A stretch of DNA of 8,397 nt from Candidatus Sumerlaeota bacterium (lineage in GTDB: Bacteria > Sumerlaeota > T1SED10-198M). The stretch covers positions 1 to 8,397 of the forward strand of contig PWGE01000370.1 of the NCBI GenBank assembly GCA_003554345.1, given 5' to 3'. The notes under the pieces are model-generated. The model had not been told where the DNA came from. It saw only the letters and a program-made list of their open reading frames with translations, and made no database searches. Both the position numbers and the translations under genes were made by a program. Each line of letters opens with the position of its first letter. Positions within the stretch are counted from its first letter, which is position 1. Below are positions 1 through 6,000 of the stretch, piece by piece.

Positions 1-267
1 AAGGAACAACTGGAAAAAGTTGAGAAAAAATATCCTCATCTTATGTATAATATCCGGGGTATGGGTTTGTACCAGGGTTTTAGTGTTCCTTCTCCCTCTC
101 TGAAGTCCCGGCTCCAGGAAATTGCCCTTCAACAAGAATCGCTACTCCTGCTTGGGGCGGGACCTACTACCATTCGCCTCAGACCGGCTTTGATTGTTTC
201 CGAGGATGAAATACGCCTCTTCGGGCAAAAATTACTTTCTTCACTGAATACGCTGGCAGCAGAATAG
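1..267 (+). CDS. C-terminal end of a class III PLP aminotransferase, probably L-lysine 6-transaminase-like (5' part outside window)
   Basis: The reading frame is open from base 1 and ends at TAG (265-267), followed at once by an in-frame TAA, so the 88 codons seen are the tail of a longer gene. An internal ATG at 43 lies in the middle of conserved sequence and is not the true start. The residues match the C-terminal small domain of class III (ornithine/GABA/lysine) aminotransferases: an N-I-R-G-M-G-L segment, then L-L-L-G-A-G, then T-I-R-L-R-P-A-L, then an acidic S-E-D-E-I helix. The 'LLGxGxxTIRxRPxL' pattern recalls L-lysine epsilon-aminotransferases, which oxidise the side-chain amino group of lysine with 2-oxoglutarate. 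The catalytic lysine lies upstream of the window, so substrate choice is inference. It is the only plus-strand gene and converges on galE. I saw no hairpin terminator in the 79-base gap between them. Confidence 0.75.
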   Translation, partial: KEQLEKVEKKYPHLMYNIRGMGLYQGFSVPSPSLKSRLQEIALQQESLLLLGAGPTTIRLRPALIVSEDEIRLFGQKLLSSLNTLAAE

Positions 268-346
268 TAAACCTCAGGTACGGTCTGCATAGAGAGGTGA
301 TAAAGAGCCGAAATAATGCAGTGCCTGTATTCCCGCGCTTTTTGAG

Positions 347-1324
347 CTATCGCGAAGAGAGGTGCGCGAATCTTTTCCCCAGGTATTCAAAACATTCCCG
401 AATACTATCGGTAAGATTTTTTTGAGGAGTCCATCCCAGCAACTTTTTGGCTCTGCTATAATCAGCTACCAGTATTGGTGGATCGCCAGATCGTGGGGGT
501 TTTACTTTAATTTTTATGGGATGGGGTAAAAACCGTTTTGCTTCTTCAACCACTTCTTTTACTGAGTTGCCTTTACCCGTTCCCAGATTGAAGATTTCTA
601 CTCCTGTTTCTTGAGAGAGTTGTTGTAATCCCAGGTAATGAGCGCTTGCCAGGTCCTCTACATTGATGAAATCTCTGATACAGGTGCCGTCGTGAGTCTC
701 GTAATCAGTTCCGAATAAGTAAAAGGGCTTATCATTTTGACAGGCCCGGTATATATTGGGAATGAGGTGGGTCTCGGGATCATGCCACTCTCCTCTCTCT
801 TTATAAGTGCCAGCAGCGTTAAAATAGCGAAAAATGACCGCTGATATATTAAATGTGTCGGCGTAATCACGAATCATTTCTTCCACAAAATATTTACTCT
901 TGCCGTAAGGGTTGACCGGTTGGAGAGGATGTTCTTCTGTGATTGGAATATGGAGGGGATTGCCATAAACAGCCGCTGTGCTCGAGAAAACGAGCTTGGA
1001 ACAACCTGCTTCTGTCATGGCATTGAGAAGGGAAAGAGTCCCCCCTACATTGTTGGAATAATATTTGCCGGGATTACTTACAGATTCTCCTACCTGCGAA
1101 TAGGCAGCAAAATGCAGGACACCATCAATGTCATGTTTCTGTAAGATTTCCACGATCCGGGGAGTGTTCTTTATATCTTCCCGGTAGAAATGATCAGGAA
1201 CGGCCCATATGTTACCCGTGCTCAGATTATCGCAATATATGGGATTATATCCTTTATCCTCAAGATAGCGGGCAACCACTGAACCAATATAACCAGCACC
1301 GCCTGTGACCAGGACGTTTTTCAT
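347..1324 (-). CDS. galE: UDP-glucose 4-epimerase
   Basis: Cytoplasmic NAD-dependent epimerase that interconverts UDP-glucose and UDP-galactose, and in some homologues the N-acetylated forms, supplying sugars for surface polysaccharide or the Leloir pathway. The 325-residue protein has the usual family length. It is an extended short-chain dehydrogenase: nucleotide-binding TGGAGYIGS at 7-15, an acidic residue at the end of beta-2 (C-D-N at 31-33), the SST catalytic region at 114-116, catalytic Tyr140 and Lys144 (YGKSK), FRYFNAAG at 165-172, CIRDFINVEDL at 215-225 and RSGDPP at 278-283. The ATG shares an ATGA overlap with the smpB stop, so the two are almost certainly cotranscribed and translationally coupled. 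An AAAGGA about 12 bases upstream may help initiation. It ends in TAG. Function as an epimerase is well supported; which UDP-sugar is preferred cannot be read from the sequence. Confidence 0.95.
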   Translation of the reverse strand: MKNVLVTGGAGYIGSVVARYLEDKGYNPIYCDNLSTGNIWAVPDHFYREDIKNTPRIVEILQKHDIDGVLHFAAYSQVGESVSNPGKYYSNNVGGTLSLLNAMTEAGCSKLVFSSTAAVYGNPLHIPITEEHPLQPVNPYGKSKYFVEEMIRDYADTFNISAVIFRYFNAAGTYKERGEWHDPETHLIPNIYRACQNDKPFYLFGTDYETHDGTCIRDFINVEDLASAHYLGLQQLSQETGVEIFNLGTGKGNSVKEVVEEAKRFLPHPIKIKVKPPRSGDPPILVADYSRAKKLLGWTPQKNLTDSIRECFEYLGKRFAHLSSR

Positions 1325-1800
1325 CTGCGTATGAAATCCTTTAATTCTCTCTGTATTTCCCGTTCCATATCTTTTCGTTTTATTTCTTCTCTTTTATCAT
1401 GCACTTTTTTTCCTTTAGCCAGGGCAAGTTCTACTTTTACTTTTCCCTGTTTGAGATACACCTTGACTGGAATTAAGGTGAGCCCTTTCCGGGTTACAGC
1501 ACCATACATTCTATCAAGTTCCTTTTTGTGGAGAAGAAGTTTGCGCTCCCGAACAGGATTATGTTGAGAATAACCCCGGTTCTCATATTCTGGAATATGC
1601 ATATTATGAACAAATAACTCGGGTCCCTCAAAAGAGGCGTATGCTTCTTTTATGCTGACATTACCGTTTCTAACAGATTTGACTTCTGTCCCTTTCAATA
1701 CCATGCCCGCTTCGTATGTCTCAATAAGATCATAATTATGCAGGGCACGACGGTTAAAGACAATTCTTCGATTATTGAGTTTGTATTTGTCGATACTCAT
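1321..1800 (-). CDS. smpB: SsrA-binding protein SmpB (trans-translation)
   Basis: SmpB binds the tRNA-like domain of tmRNA (SsrA) and carries it to ribosomes stalled on broken messages, so that the nascent peptide is tagged and the ribosome freed. The 159-residue protein is full length and highly basic. Family signatures are complete: the N-terminal NRRALHNY, E-x-G-x-V-L-K-G-T-E-V-K-S-V-R (30-44) of the OB-fold, HIPEY at 68-72, and the C-terminal KGKKVHDKRE (129-138), followed by a basic tail that enters the decoding centre. Start ATG at 1800 has a modest GAAAGG about 10 bases upstream. A promoter with a perfect TATAAT lies about 38 bases before the start. It is first gene of a two-gene unit with galE. 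The partner tmRNA gene, sometimes adjacent, was not found in this window. Confidence 0.97.
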   Translation of the reverse strand: MSIDKYKLNNRRIVFNRRALHNYDLIETYEAGMVLKGTEVKSVRNGNVSIKEAYASFEGPELFVHNMHIPEYENRGYSQHNPVRERKLLLHKKELDRMYGAVTRKGLTLIPVKVYLKQGKVKVELALAKGKKVHDKREEIKRKDMEREIQRELKDFIRR

Positions 1801-1837
1801 AAATGAGTTGCCTTTCTATGGTAACCAGAGAACTATC

Positions 1838-1866
1838 ATTATAACTTATTCTGAAAAAATTGATAG
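1838..1866 (-). promoter_or_regulatory. Probable sigma-70/A promoter for smpB-galE
   Basis: Reading the minus strand, a perfect TATAAT (1838-1843) is preceded by a 17-base AT-rich spacer and a poor -35, CTATCA (1861-1866; three of six matches to TTGACA). Transcription would start near 1831, giving a leader of about 30 bases before the smpB ATG. The -10 box is convincing; the -35 is weak. Confidence 0.6.
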
Positions 1867-2079
1867 AGTGAATCATAGCACAACTCATTGTACGTGATTA
1901 TCTGCTGATAGAGATAATCGGTACTGATTGAGGATAGGATTATCCTGAGAGATTTCCGGCTGTTTTATGAAAATGATGAAAAGGGTAATAAGGAAAAGGA
2001 TAAGGATTAATGTGAACCCACTCCCGGTATTAAAAAAATTCTTCCTGAAAAATGAGATATAAGCAATAAACCGGGACTG
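1839..2079 (-). other. Gap after the sigma gene with coding-like sequence in two frames; possible readthrough extension or decayed membrane-protein gene
   Basis: Directly after the TAG of the sigma gene the same frame stays open for 64 codons (2079-1888) to TGA at 1885-1887. It encodes a basic patch (F-F-R-K-N), an 18-residue strongly hydrophobic run starting G-F-T-L-I-L-I-L and ending I-I-F-I, and a polar tail (KQPEISQDNPILNQY...). It has no in-frame ATG, GTG or TTG. Overlapping its tail, the +1 frame is open from 1964 to TAA at 1839-1841 and reads, in part, DYLYQQIITYNELCY and DSLYQFFQNKL, which also looks protein-like. Joined by one frameshift near 1921-1926, the two pieces would make a single-pass membrane protein with an external tail. 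I do not recognise a family. Chance openness in pyrimidine-rich DNA remains a fair alternative. Confidence 0.3.
2019..2079 (-). repeat. Inverted repeat immediately downstream of the sigma gene stop codon
   Basis: On the minus strand the arm CAGTCCCGGT (2079-2070) begins with the first base after the TAG and is complementary to ACCGGGAGTG (2028-2019), with one mismatch in ten pairs and a 41-base AT-rich loop. The second arm is not followed by a T-run; the run of seven T is inside the loop. It therefore does not look like a standard intrinsic terminator. It could still be a 3'-end or recoding structure. Confidence 0.35.
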
Positions 2080-2847
2080 CTACATAACTGCCTGAAGTGT
2101 GGACTTATAAGACCTTAACTTTTTGATAGCTCTCTTTTCAATTTTTCGGACACTTTCCGGGCTCATATTATACATTTCGCCTATGAGCCGAAGACTCGTA
2201 GAAACGCCATCTTGCAGACCAAAACGCATACTGAGGATCCGTCTCTCCTGGGGCGAAAGATGCTCAAGCATTTTTTTAAGACATTCCTGCATTTCTTTGG
2301 AATATAAGCATGAATAGGCGTCATTATCTTCACTGTCACAGATGAAATCTTTCAAAGCCGTTCCCTGGTGATTTAAGTATTCCATGGAGAGGGTGCCCAG
2401 GGCAAGCTGGTATAATTTAGGAAAAATGGGGTGGTCAGGGTTAATTTTATAATCACTTTCTTCAAAGGGAGAGAGGGCCTGGTCTCCGGCCAGGTTTTTC
2501 TTGATTCGAGCTACTTCTAAAGATTTTCTTATGGGAACCTTAATTATGTTGGAGTTTTTTAATACATACATTTGAATAGCCTGCCTGATCCAGTAACAGG
2601 CATAGGTGGTGAATTTTACCCCCCTGTGATAGTCAAATTTTTTGCTGGCTTTAATCAAGCCGATGACCCCTTCTTGAATGAGGTCGTCTCTGTTAAAACC
2701 TTTATTTTTGTAATAGCGGCTTAATTTGACAACCAGCGGGTAATATTTCATTACCAGCTGATTACGGGCTTCTATATCACCTTTTCTGATCCGATCAATA
2801 AGTAGCCTTTCTTCATCCGTTACCTTGATCTCTTTTTGACCTAACAT
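2080..2847 (-). CDS. Sigma-70 family RNA polymerase sigma factor (RpoD-like alternative sigma, group 2/3)
   Basis: Directs RNA polymerase to a subset of promoters. The 255-residue protein lacks region 1.1. Region 2 is at about 30-106, with DLIQEGVIGL (55-64), KFTTYACYWIRQAI (78-91) and I-K-V-P-I-R (102-107). A shortened region 3 ends in a recognisable 3.2 linker (S-M-E-Y...LKDFICDSED, 154-174). Region 4 is at about 190-246, with LSPQERRIL and a helix-turn-helix ending SVRKIEKRAIKKLR. The WIRQAI core groups it with RpoD/RpoS-like factors, not sporulation or ECF types. Two contact sites differ from RpoD: the threonine (E. coli Thr440) used at -12 is Gln92, and the TRERIRQIE recognition helix reads SPESVRKIE. 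The start ATG has a G-rich site (GTGGGGGA) that an upstream C-run could mask. I found no convincing promoter; expression may come from prfA readthrough or an unusual promoter. It ends ATG-TAG. The regulon is unknown. Confidence 0.9.
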   Translation of the reverse strand: MLGQKEIKVTDEERLLIDRIRKGDIEARNQLVMKYYPLVVKLSRYYKNKGFNRDDLIQEGVIGLIKASKKFDYHRGVKFTTYACYWIRQAIQMYVLKNSNIIKVPIRKSLEVARIKKNLAGDQALSPFEESDYKINPDHPIFPKLYQLALGTLSMEYLNHQGTALKDFICDSEDNDAYSCLYSKEMQECLKKMLEHLSPQERRILSMRFGLQDGVSTSLRLIGEMYNMSPESVRKIEKRAIKKLRSYKSTLQAVM

Positions 2848-2854
2848 AAAAAAT

Positions 2855-2920
2855 TTCCCCCACTTCTTTATTTTACAAAGAGTAGAGCATTTAATATGCC
2901 AGTTAATTTTAGCGGGGGAA
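2855..2920 (-). promoter_or_regulatory. Possible structure hiding the ribosome binding site of the sigma gene
   Basis: In the minus-strand leader, TTCCCCCGC (2920-2912) is complementary to GTGGGGGAA (2863-2855), nine pairs with one G-U, and the second segment is the presumed ribosome binding site about 6-8 bases before the ATG. The 48-base loop contains two small hairpins, GCAT/ATGC and CTTT/AAAG. A second C-run (CCCCA) just upstream offers an alternative pairing. This would allow translation to be controlled by temperature, a ligand or a small RNA. The complementarity is seen; regulation is inference. Confidence 0.4.
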
Positions 2921-2962
2921 TGGGGTTTTAAAGAGAAAGGAAAATGATGATAAGAATAAAAA

Positions 2963-2986
2963 ATTCAAGAAAATTGCAATGTGCAA
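2963..2986 (-). terminator. Weak terminator-like hairpin after prfA
   Basis: Seven bases after the prfA stop, the minus strand has TTGCA-CAT-TGCAA (2986-2974) followed by TTTTCTTGAATTTTTT. The stem is only five pairs with two G-C pairs, so termination would be partial at best. It might lower, but probably not stop, transcription into the sigma gene. Confidence 0.25.
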
Positions 2987-2992
2987 CAAGAG

Positions 2993-4078
2993 TCAGGCGA
3001 TAGAGTTGAATTCTTCTTCCAGGAGCTTTGTCTGATAATGAAGCCGTAAATTATCGATGAGTTCTTGAATGTCACCGAGGAGAATCTGGTCCAGCTTATA
3101 GAGGGTTAAGTTGATACGGTGATCGGTTACCCGGTTCTGCGGAAAATTATAGGTGCGGATGCGTTCGCTGCGGTCTCCACTTCCTACCTGGCTCTTCCGC
3201 TCTTGTGCCAGCCTGTTTTGTTGTTCGGTTATTTGCTTGTCATATAAGCGGGCTTTAAGAACCTTCATAGCTTTTGAACGGTTCTTGATTTGTGACTTTT
3301 CGTCCTGGCAGGATACCACAATACCGGTGGGATTATGAGTAATACGAACTGCCGAATCGGTGGTGTTTACATGTTGTCCCCCTGAACCGGAAGCCCTGAA
3401 AACATCTATTCGCAGGTCTTCTGAACGTATTTCAACTTCAACTTCCCTGGGTTCAGGTAAGACCGCTACAGTTACTGCTGAGGTGTGAATGCGACCTCCC
3501 CCTTCTGTTTCTGGTATACGTTGAACCCGATGCACGCCACTTTCATATTTCATGCTGGCATACACCTTTTTGCCGGAAACGGAAAAGATGATTTCTTTAA
3601 AACCCCCTAGATCTGTGGTGTTGGTACTCAGCACTTCCACTTTCCATCTCATGCTTTCGGCAAAACGGCAATACATTTTAAAAAGCCCGGCAGCAAAAAG
3701 AGCTGCTTCTTCTCCTCCTGTACCAGCCCTTATTTCTATGATAATATTGGCCTGATCACGAGGGTCTGCCGGTAATAATAAGATTTTTATTTGCTGTTCC
3801 AGCTCTTTAAGTTCTTTATCTCCCTTGTTTTTTTCTTCGGAAGCAATTTCCAGCATGTCAGGTTCGTTTTCTTCTTTTAATATACGCCTGGCTTCCTGAA
3901 GATTACTGTGTACCTGTTTATAATATCGTATTTTGTCGACTACTTTTTGAAGATAGTGGTACTTTTTAGTTAACTCCCTTAATTTATTCTGGTCCTGAAG
4001 GACCTCATCTGTTGAGAGTTTTTGTTCCAGTTCATTGTACTGTTCTTCGATTTGATTCAGATATTCAATGAACTCCAT
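2993..4078 (-). CDS. prfA: Peptide chain release factor 1 (UAA/UAG)
   Basis: RF1 recognises UAA and UAG in the ribosomal A site and triggers release of the finished peptide. With the start used here the protein has 361 residues, the normal RF1 length. The coiled N-terminal domain covers about 1-100. The codon-recognition tripeptide is PET at 189-191 ([10 protein letters not shown]), the RF1 form and not the SPF of RF2. The catalytic GGQ is at 233-235 (SGSGGQHVN), the same numbering as E. coli. I chose the ATG at 4078 because GAGGAA lies about six bases upstream and the product then begins like other RF1 proteins; an in-frame ATG at 4090 would add four residues. The start overlaps the DUF1385 gene by 14 bases, so translation is probably coupled. 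The stop codon is TGA, which RF1 does not read. No prmC follows. Confidence 0.96.
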   Translation of the reverse strand: MEFIEYLNQIEEQYNELEQKLSTDEVLQDQNKLRELTKKYHYLQKVVDKIRYYKQVHSNLQEARRILKEENEPDMLEIASEEKNKGDKELKELEQQIKILLLPADPRDQANIIIEIRAGTGGEEAALFAAGLFKMYCRFAESMRWKVEVLSTNTTDLGGFKEIIFSVSGKKVYASMKYESGVHRVQRIPETEGGGRIHTSAVTVAVLPEPREVEVEIRSEDLRIDVFRASGSGGQHVNTTDSAVRITHNPTGIVVSCQDEKSQIKNRSKAMKVLKARLYDKQITEQQNRLAQERKSQVGSGDRSERIRTYNFPQNRVTDHRINLTLYKLDQILLGDIQELIDNLRLHYQTKLLEEEFNSIA

Positions 4079-5093
4079 GTTGTTCCTCATCGTTTTTGAG
4101 AGATAGTAATTCTTCTAAAGATCGCAAAGCCACTTCGATTTGTCCTTCATCCGGTTCAGAAGTGGTGATTTTCTGGAACAGAAGACCGGGCTTATTGAGC
4201 AGTCTGGACCATAATGACCGGGGGTATCGTGCTGAAAAGCGGATGATTTCGTAAGAAAAACCCGCTACTACCGGTAAAAAGCCTATCTGGATAATGAGCA
4301 TCAAGCCTCTGCGTATAAGTGGATTAATTTCGCCCAGTCCGGGAAATAAAGTGATAGCAAGATGAGAAAGAAAAGAGAAAATAAAAATACTTATGAGGAG
4401 AACTACAAAAATAAAGTTGGTTCCACAGCGGGGATGGGCAGTCTGATAAGGTCGAACGTTATCAGTGTTAAGCTCCTGTTGGTCCTCAAAAGCAAAGACC
4501 ACTTTGTGTTCGGCTCCGTGATATTCAAAAAGGCGTCGGACATCTTTGAAAAAGGAGATGAAAAAGATATAGAGAAAAAAGACCAGAATTCTCACCAAAC
4601 CTGCAATCATATTATAAATAAGCGGGGCATCCATTTCGTCCCCTACCGTAAATAATGCAGTAAGACGCGGCAAAACCATAAAGAGAAATATGGCGAGGAC
4701 AAAAGCGAGAACAAAAGAAAATATTGTCATAACTTTTTGAAGAACGGCTTCCGTTTTTTCCTGTTTCCATCCCAACCAGTTCCCTATTGAAAGGCCCATC
4801 CTGGTCAAAAAGTCCGGCGTTTCATCCTCTTCTTCCAGAGCCACTTCTGCAGAGAAATTGAGCATTTTTACGCCAAGAGATAATTGCTCGATGAGATTGG
4901 CAACACCCCGGACAAAAGGTAATTTAAAAACAGGAAGACGTTCTGAAACACCCTTATAATGTTTTTTTCTGGTTATAATTTCTTTTTCCGGATTTCTGAC
5001 AGCTACACTGTATCCCCACGGTGCTCTCAAAAAAACACCTTCAATGACAGCCTGTCCACCGATATTCAGTTTAGTTTTTTTTGGGTCTGCCAC
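4065..5093 (-). CDS. DUF1385 family integral membrane protein (YqhQ-like, function unknown)
   Basis: A 342-residue membrane protein of the DUF1385/YqhQ family, widespread in Gram-positive and deep-branching bacteria and without an established biochemical role. The cytoplasm-like N-terminal part starts with the conserved [10 protein letters not shown] (11-20). About four hydrophobic helices are visible near 121-145, 158-182, 226-250 and 262-282. The hallmark [10 protein letters not shown] (190-199) and HPRCGTNF (220-227) lie between helices 2 and 3 and, with several His, Glu and Cys, could form a metal or catalytic site; this is inference. The C-terminal tail holds [12 protein letters not shown]. 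The start is GTG at 5093, nine bases after AAGGAG, inside the 3' end of thyX (23-base overlap); the ATG nearby belongs to the thyX frame. Its end overlaps prfA. Confidence 0.9.
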   Translation of the reverse strand: MADPKKTKLNIGGQAVIEGVFLRAPWGYSVAVRNPEKEIITRKKHYKGVSERLPVFKLPFVRGVANLIEQLSLGVKMLNFSAEVALEEEDETPDFLTRMGLSIGNWLGWKQEKTEAVLQKVMTIFSFVLAFVLAIFLFMVLPRLTALFTVGDEMDAPLIYNMIAGLVRILVFFLYIFFISFFKDVRRLFEYHGAEHKVVFAFEDQQELNTDNVRPYQTAHPRCGTNFIFVVLLISIFIFSFLSHLAITLFPGLGEINPLIRRGLMLIIQIGFLPVVAGFSYEIIRFSARYPRSLWSRLLNKPGLLFQKITTSEPDEGQIEVALRSLEELLSLKNDEEQHGVH

Positions 5094-5745
5094 AGCTCAT
5101 TTCTCCTTCCGGGCATCTTCCTTCTGTTTCACAGGGAGCACCGCTGTGATCAAAAAGCACCGGGATTTCTTTCTGCAAAATTGCCAGCATTTTCTCAGCC
5201 AGGGACCGTATTTCCCATTGAGCCCTGTTGCAACATCGTAACCTCAAAAAATTCTGGAGAGACCGGGCATTGAATGTTACCACGATATTGGTGGCGGTGG
5301 CATTGGGAAGAACGTATCGGGCGTCTTCTGGTGGTATGCCCAGGTCTAGAAGTTTTTTGTAAAGGTTCTGTATTTCGTCCATGCTTTTTTCTAGTGCCTC
5401 CTGAGCCCGGGCATTTTCTTTAACAGTGTGTGGTGTAATATAAGGAAAATACTCCCTGAACCTGACAAATCTCTGGGATTGCTGGGAATAAGATGCTATG
5501 CGGTGACGTACCAGCTGATGGGTAGCACTGCGACTGATTCCGTTGATAGCAAAGGTAAACGTCACATGTTCTAAAACACTAAAATGTCCGCTACCTACAA
5601 CTTTATTTAATAGCCTGTTAATAGATTCCCGGGAAGAGGGATTATTCCATATAGAGGAGGGGGGATTATGAGAATAACAGGTACGGGCTGCTGTAAAAAC
5701 AGTCCTTAGAACTTCTTCTGTATGGGTGAGAAGACGGACATCCAT
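5071..5745 (-). CDS. thyX: FAD-dependent thymidylate synthase ThyX
   Basis: Makes dTMP from dUMP using methylene-tetrahydrofolate as carbon donor and reduced FAD as hydride source, so it does not need DHFR as classical ThyA does. The 224-residue protein has the diagnostic RHRX7S motif at 80-90, the early GHFSVLEH (53-60), DARYVLPNAT (141-150) and the C-terminal NFLRLRCCNRAQWEIR (165-180). The tail has three further cysteines (205, 211, 218; C-P-E-G and S-C-G), a pattern I recall from clostridial-type homologues. The start ATG at 5745 is fixed by a TGA directly upstream in frame, yet it has no clear ribosome binding site. It lies 13 bases after the rpmE stop, so translation probably depends on ribosomes finishing rpmE. 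The 3' end contains the ribosome binding site and start of the DUF1385 gene. Confidence 0.96.
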   Translation of the reverse strand: MDVRLLTHTEEVLRTVFTAARTCYSHNPPSSIWNNPSSRESINRLLNKVVGSGHFSVLEHVTFTFAINGISRSATHQLVRHRIASYSQQSQRFVRFREYFPYITPHTVKENARAQEALEKSMDEIQNLYKKLLDLGIPPEDARYVLPNATATNIVVTFNARSLQNFLRLRCCNRAQWEIRSLAEKMLAILQKEIPVLFDHSGAPCETEGRCPEGEMSCGRPKKN

Positions 5746-5758
5746 TCAGCATATTCGC

Positions 5759-5962
5759 TTAATATTTGTCTCCAAACTTTTTCTGAAACTTCTCAACACG
5801 ACCGGCACTGTCAATATATTTTTGCTTGCCGGTGAAAAAGGGATGGCATTGAGAACAGATTTCAACTTCCATGTCTTTATGAGTGGTGTGTATTTTGAAT
5901 TCTGTACCACATGCACATTTAACTGTGGCTTCTTTATATTCTGGATGTATCTTTTTTCTCAT
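5759..5962 (-). CDS. rpmE: 50S ribosomal protein L31, zinc-binding form
   Basis: Component of the large subunit that bridges to the small subunit head. The 67-residue protein begins MRKKIHPEY and carries the four zinc ligands of the C+ form: Cys16 and Cys18 (CAC) and Cys36 and Cys39 (CSQC), then H-P-F-F-T-G-K-Q-K at 40-48. The start ATG has a strong AAGGAGGT about seven bases upstream and a promoter some 40 bases before it. First gene of the presumed unit rpmE-thyX-DUF1385-prfA. C+ L31 proteins can act as a zinc reserve and be replaced by a cysteine-free paralogue under Zur control; no Zur box or second copy is seen here. Confidence 0.97.
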   Translation of the reverse strand: MRKKIHPEYKEATVKCACGTEFKIHTTHKDMEVEICSQCHPFFTGKQKYIDSAGRVEKFQKKFGDKY

Positions 5963-6000
5963 TGGTTTTGACCTCCTTGGAATCTCTTTATGAATGACCC

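Noticed and set aside
268-346. Two-way terminator between the aminotransferase gene and galE
   Set aside because: A CTTTTT tract is present but no complementary arms of useful length precede it on either strand.
1967-2062. 31-residue basic plus-strand open frame (starting MKMMKRVIRKR) in the gap after the sigma gene
   Set aside because: No ribosome binding site; it is the complement of the pyrimidine-rich membrane-segment sequence on the minus strand, which explains its basic composition.
1801-2079. tmRNA (ssrA) gene beside smpB
   Set aside because: The gap is shorter than a tmRNA and I saw no tRNA-like acceptor stem, T-loop or tag-peptide reading frame.
2080-2082. UAG of the sigma gene read as pyrrolysine
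   Set aside because: Three other genes in the window (rplQ, galE and the aminotransferase) end in TAG at their expected lengths, so UAG is an ordinary stop here, and a pyrrolysine in a sigma factor has no rationale. Ordinary readthrough is kept as a separate possibility.
4079-4090. Upstream in-frame ATG of prfA at 4090
   Set aside because: It would add four residues, and the GAGGAA that serves the ATG at 4078 would lie inside the coding region; the N-terminus from 4078 fits other RF1 proteins better.
4362-4655. 97-residue plus-strand open frame opposite the DUF1385 gene
   Set aside because: It is antisense to a well-supported membrane-protein gene, is lysine/asparagine-rich in a way expected from the complement of hydrophobic codons, and shows no known motif.
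4959-5273. 104-residue plus-strand open frame spanning the thyX/DUF1385 junction
   Set aside because: Antisense to two recognised genes; Phe/Ser-rich low-information translation, no convincing domain.
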